From positions 1 to 5,056 of the forward strand of contig CAJWIA010000124.1 of NCBI GenBank assembly GCA_913040765.1: a stretch of 5,056 nt of DNA. Reading direction: 5' to 3'. The notes beneath the pieces were generated by a model. That model was given only the letters and a program-made list of their open reading frames with translations, was not told the origin of the DNA and did not search any database. The position numbers were made by a program, and so were the translations under genes. The stretch is from an uncultured Anaerolineales bacterium (GTDB lineage Bacteria; Chloroflexota; Anaerolineae; Anaerolineales; UBA11657). Positions 4,601-5,056 of this stretch are shown here, one piece after another. Numbering within the stretch: the first letter of the stretch is position 1; each line of letters opens with the position of its first letter.

Positions 4601-5056
4601 TTATCTACGTTGTCTATAGATTGCTACCGCACCTGAGACAATTCCCAAGATAAATAAGCTTCCTATTAGTACTATAGGTGGCAAGGACCCGCCTTCAAAC
4701 TCAGGAGTAGAGAAGGTAGGTTGGGCTATTGGAGGTGCTGGAGTAAACGTGGGTAAACGGGTAGGAGGAGAAGTGTATTCTGGATTGGCTGACCCAGACA
4801 ATGGAACCGCTTGGAGAGTAGGCGTGGGAGGAGATTCCACCTCAGGTAGATCCTCCAATACCATACCACGAACCAAGATTAGTGGAGAATAAACCCATGC
4901 CACATCACTTGTGCCTTCTGGATACCGTATAGCAATCCATTCGCCGAAAGAGGTGCGCCCGACCACTGTAGCTATCTGCCCTGCAACTAAGACACCCACC
5001 TTTTCATAATAAGTACCTGGACCGGAACGTACATTAACACGCTCTGGCACGAAAAC
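4601..5056 (-). CDS. Bacterial SH3 (SH3b) domain protein with Pro/Thr-rich stalk and C-terminal membrane anchor, 5' end missing
   Basis: The frame is open to the right edge, so the N-terminus, probably a signal peptide and perhaps more SH3b repeats, lies outside. A GTG at 5050-5048 could be read as a start, but the domain begins before it and no ribosome site is visible. Numbering the 151 visible residues, 1-63 form an SH3b domain with the typical VNVRSGPGTYYEKVG opening, then GEWIAIRYPEG and AWVYSPLI. Residues 64-122 are a low-complexity Pro/Thr/Ser linker. Residues 125-147 are one hydrophobic helix, followed by a basic RQRR tail ending at TAA. This pattern fits an outside SH3b domain on a stalk held by a C-terminal anchor with the basic tail inside. 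SH3b domains often bind peptidoglycan or other surface ligands; the target here is unknown. The gene is convergent with the A-type carrier and shows no link to complex I. Confidence 0.8.
   Translation of the reverse strand, partial: VFVPERVNVRSGPGTYYEKVGVLVAGQIATVVGRTSFGEWIAIRYPEGTSDVAWVYSPLILVRGMVLEDLPEVESPPTPTLQAVPLSGSANPEYTSPPTRLPTFTPAPPIAQPTFSTPEFEGGSLPPIVLIGSLFILGIVSGAVAIYRQRR

Overview
The window looks like a piece of an AT-leaning bacterial chromosome (about 40% GC by eye). It centres on a respiratory complex I Q-module operon flanked by iron-sulfur (Fe-S) biogenesis genes. Protein style suggests Chloroflexota, possibly a Dehalococcoidia/SAR202-like lineage. The hints are the NuoD variant reading GYLHRNHEK, the extracellular SH3b protein with a Pro/Thr-rich stalk and one C-terminal membrane anchor, and frequent GTG/TTG starts. 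This placement is inferred from remembered family resemblance, not from a search.

Layout. On the minus strand, read right to left from about 3911: a consensus sigma70-type promoter (TTGACA-17-TATAAT), a leader of about 135 nt, then nuoB, a fused nuoCD (2 nt gap) and nuoI (16 nt gap). Then come a 186-bp intergenic stretch, a 109-residue cytoplasmic Cys/His-rich protein of unknown function, and the first 30 codons of an Mrp/NBP35-type P-loop ATPase that runs off the left edge. On the plus strand, facing away from nuoB, a second good promoter (TTGACT-17-TAAAAT) drives an A-type Fe-S carrier (ErpA/IscA/SufA family). At the right edge an SH3b-domain protein with a membrane anchor is encoded on the minus strand, convergent with the A-type carrier and missing its 5' end.

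How the genes fit together. NuoB (cluster N2), NuoCD (quinone pocket) and NuoI (clusters N6a/N6b) form the connecting Q module of complex I. They carry three [4Fe-4S] clusters. nuoA, nuoH, nuoJ and nuoK, which often interleave with these genes, are not in the window, and the operon begins at nuoB. Mrp-family ATPases and A-type carriers both deliver Fe-S clusters, and the mitochondrial Mrp relative Ind1/NUBPL serves complex I specifically. The arrangement therefore suggests a locus for building and loading the Q module, with the unnamed Cys-rich protein as a possible accessory factor. That link is inference.

Most notable items: the two back-to-back promoters with an inverted repeat centred between their -35 boxes; the lysine/alanine histone-like tail on NuoI; the Cys-rich small protein beside mrp; the extra CGSCG tail on the A-type carrier; and 13-bp-phased repeats in the nuoI downstream gap. 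No RNA gene, CRISPR array, insertion sequence or clear phage element was seen.
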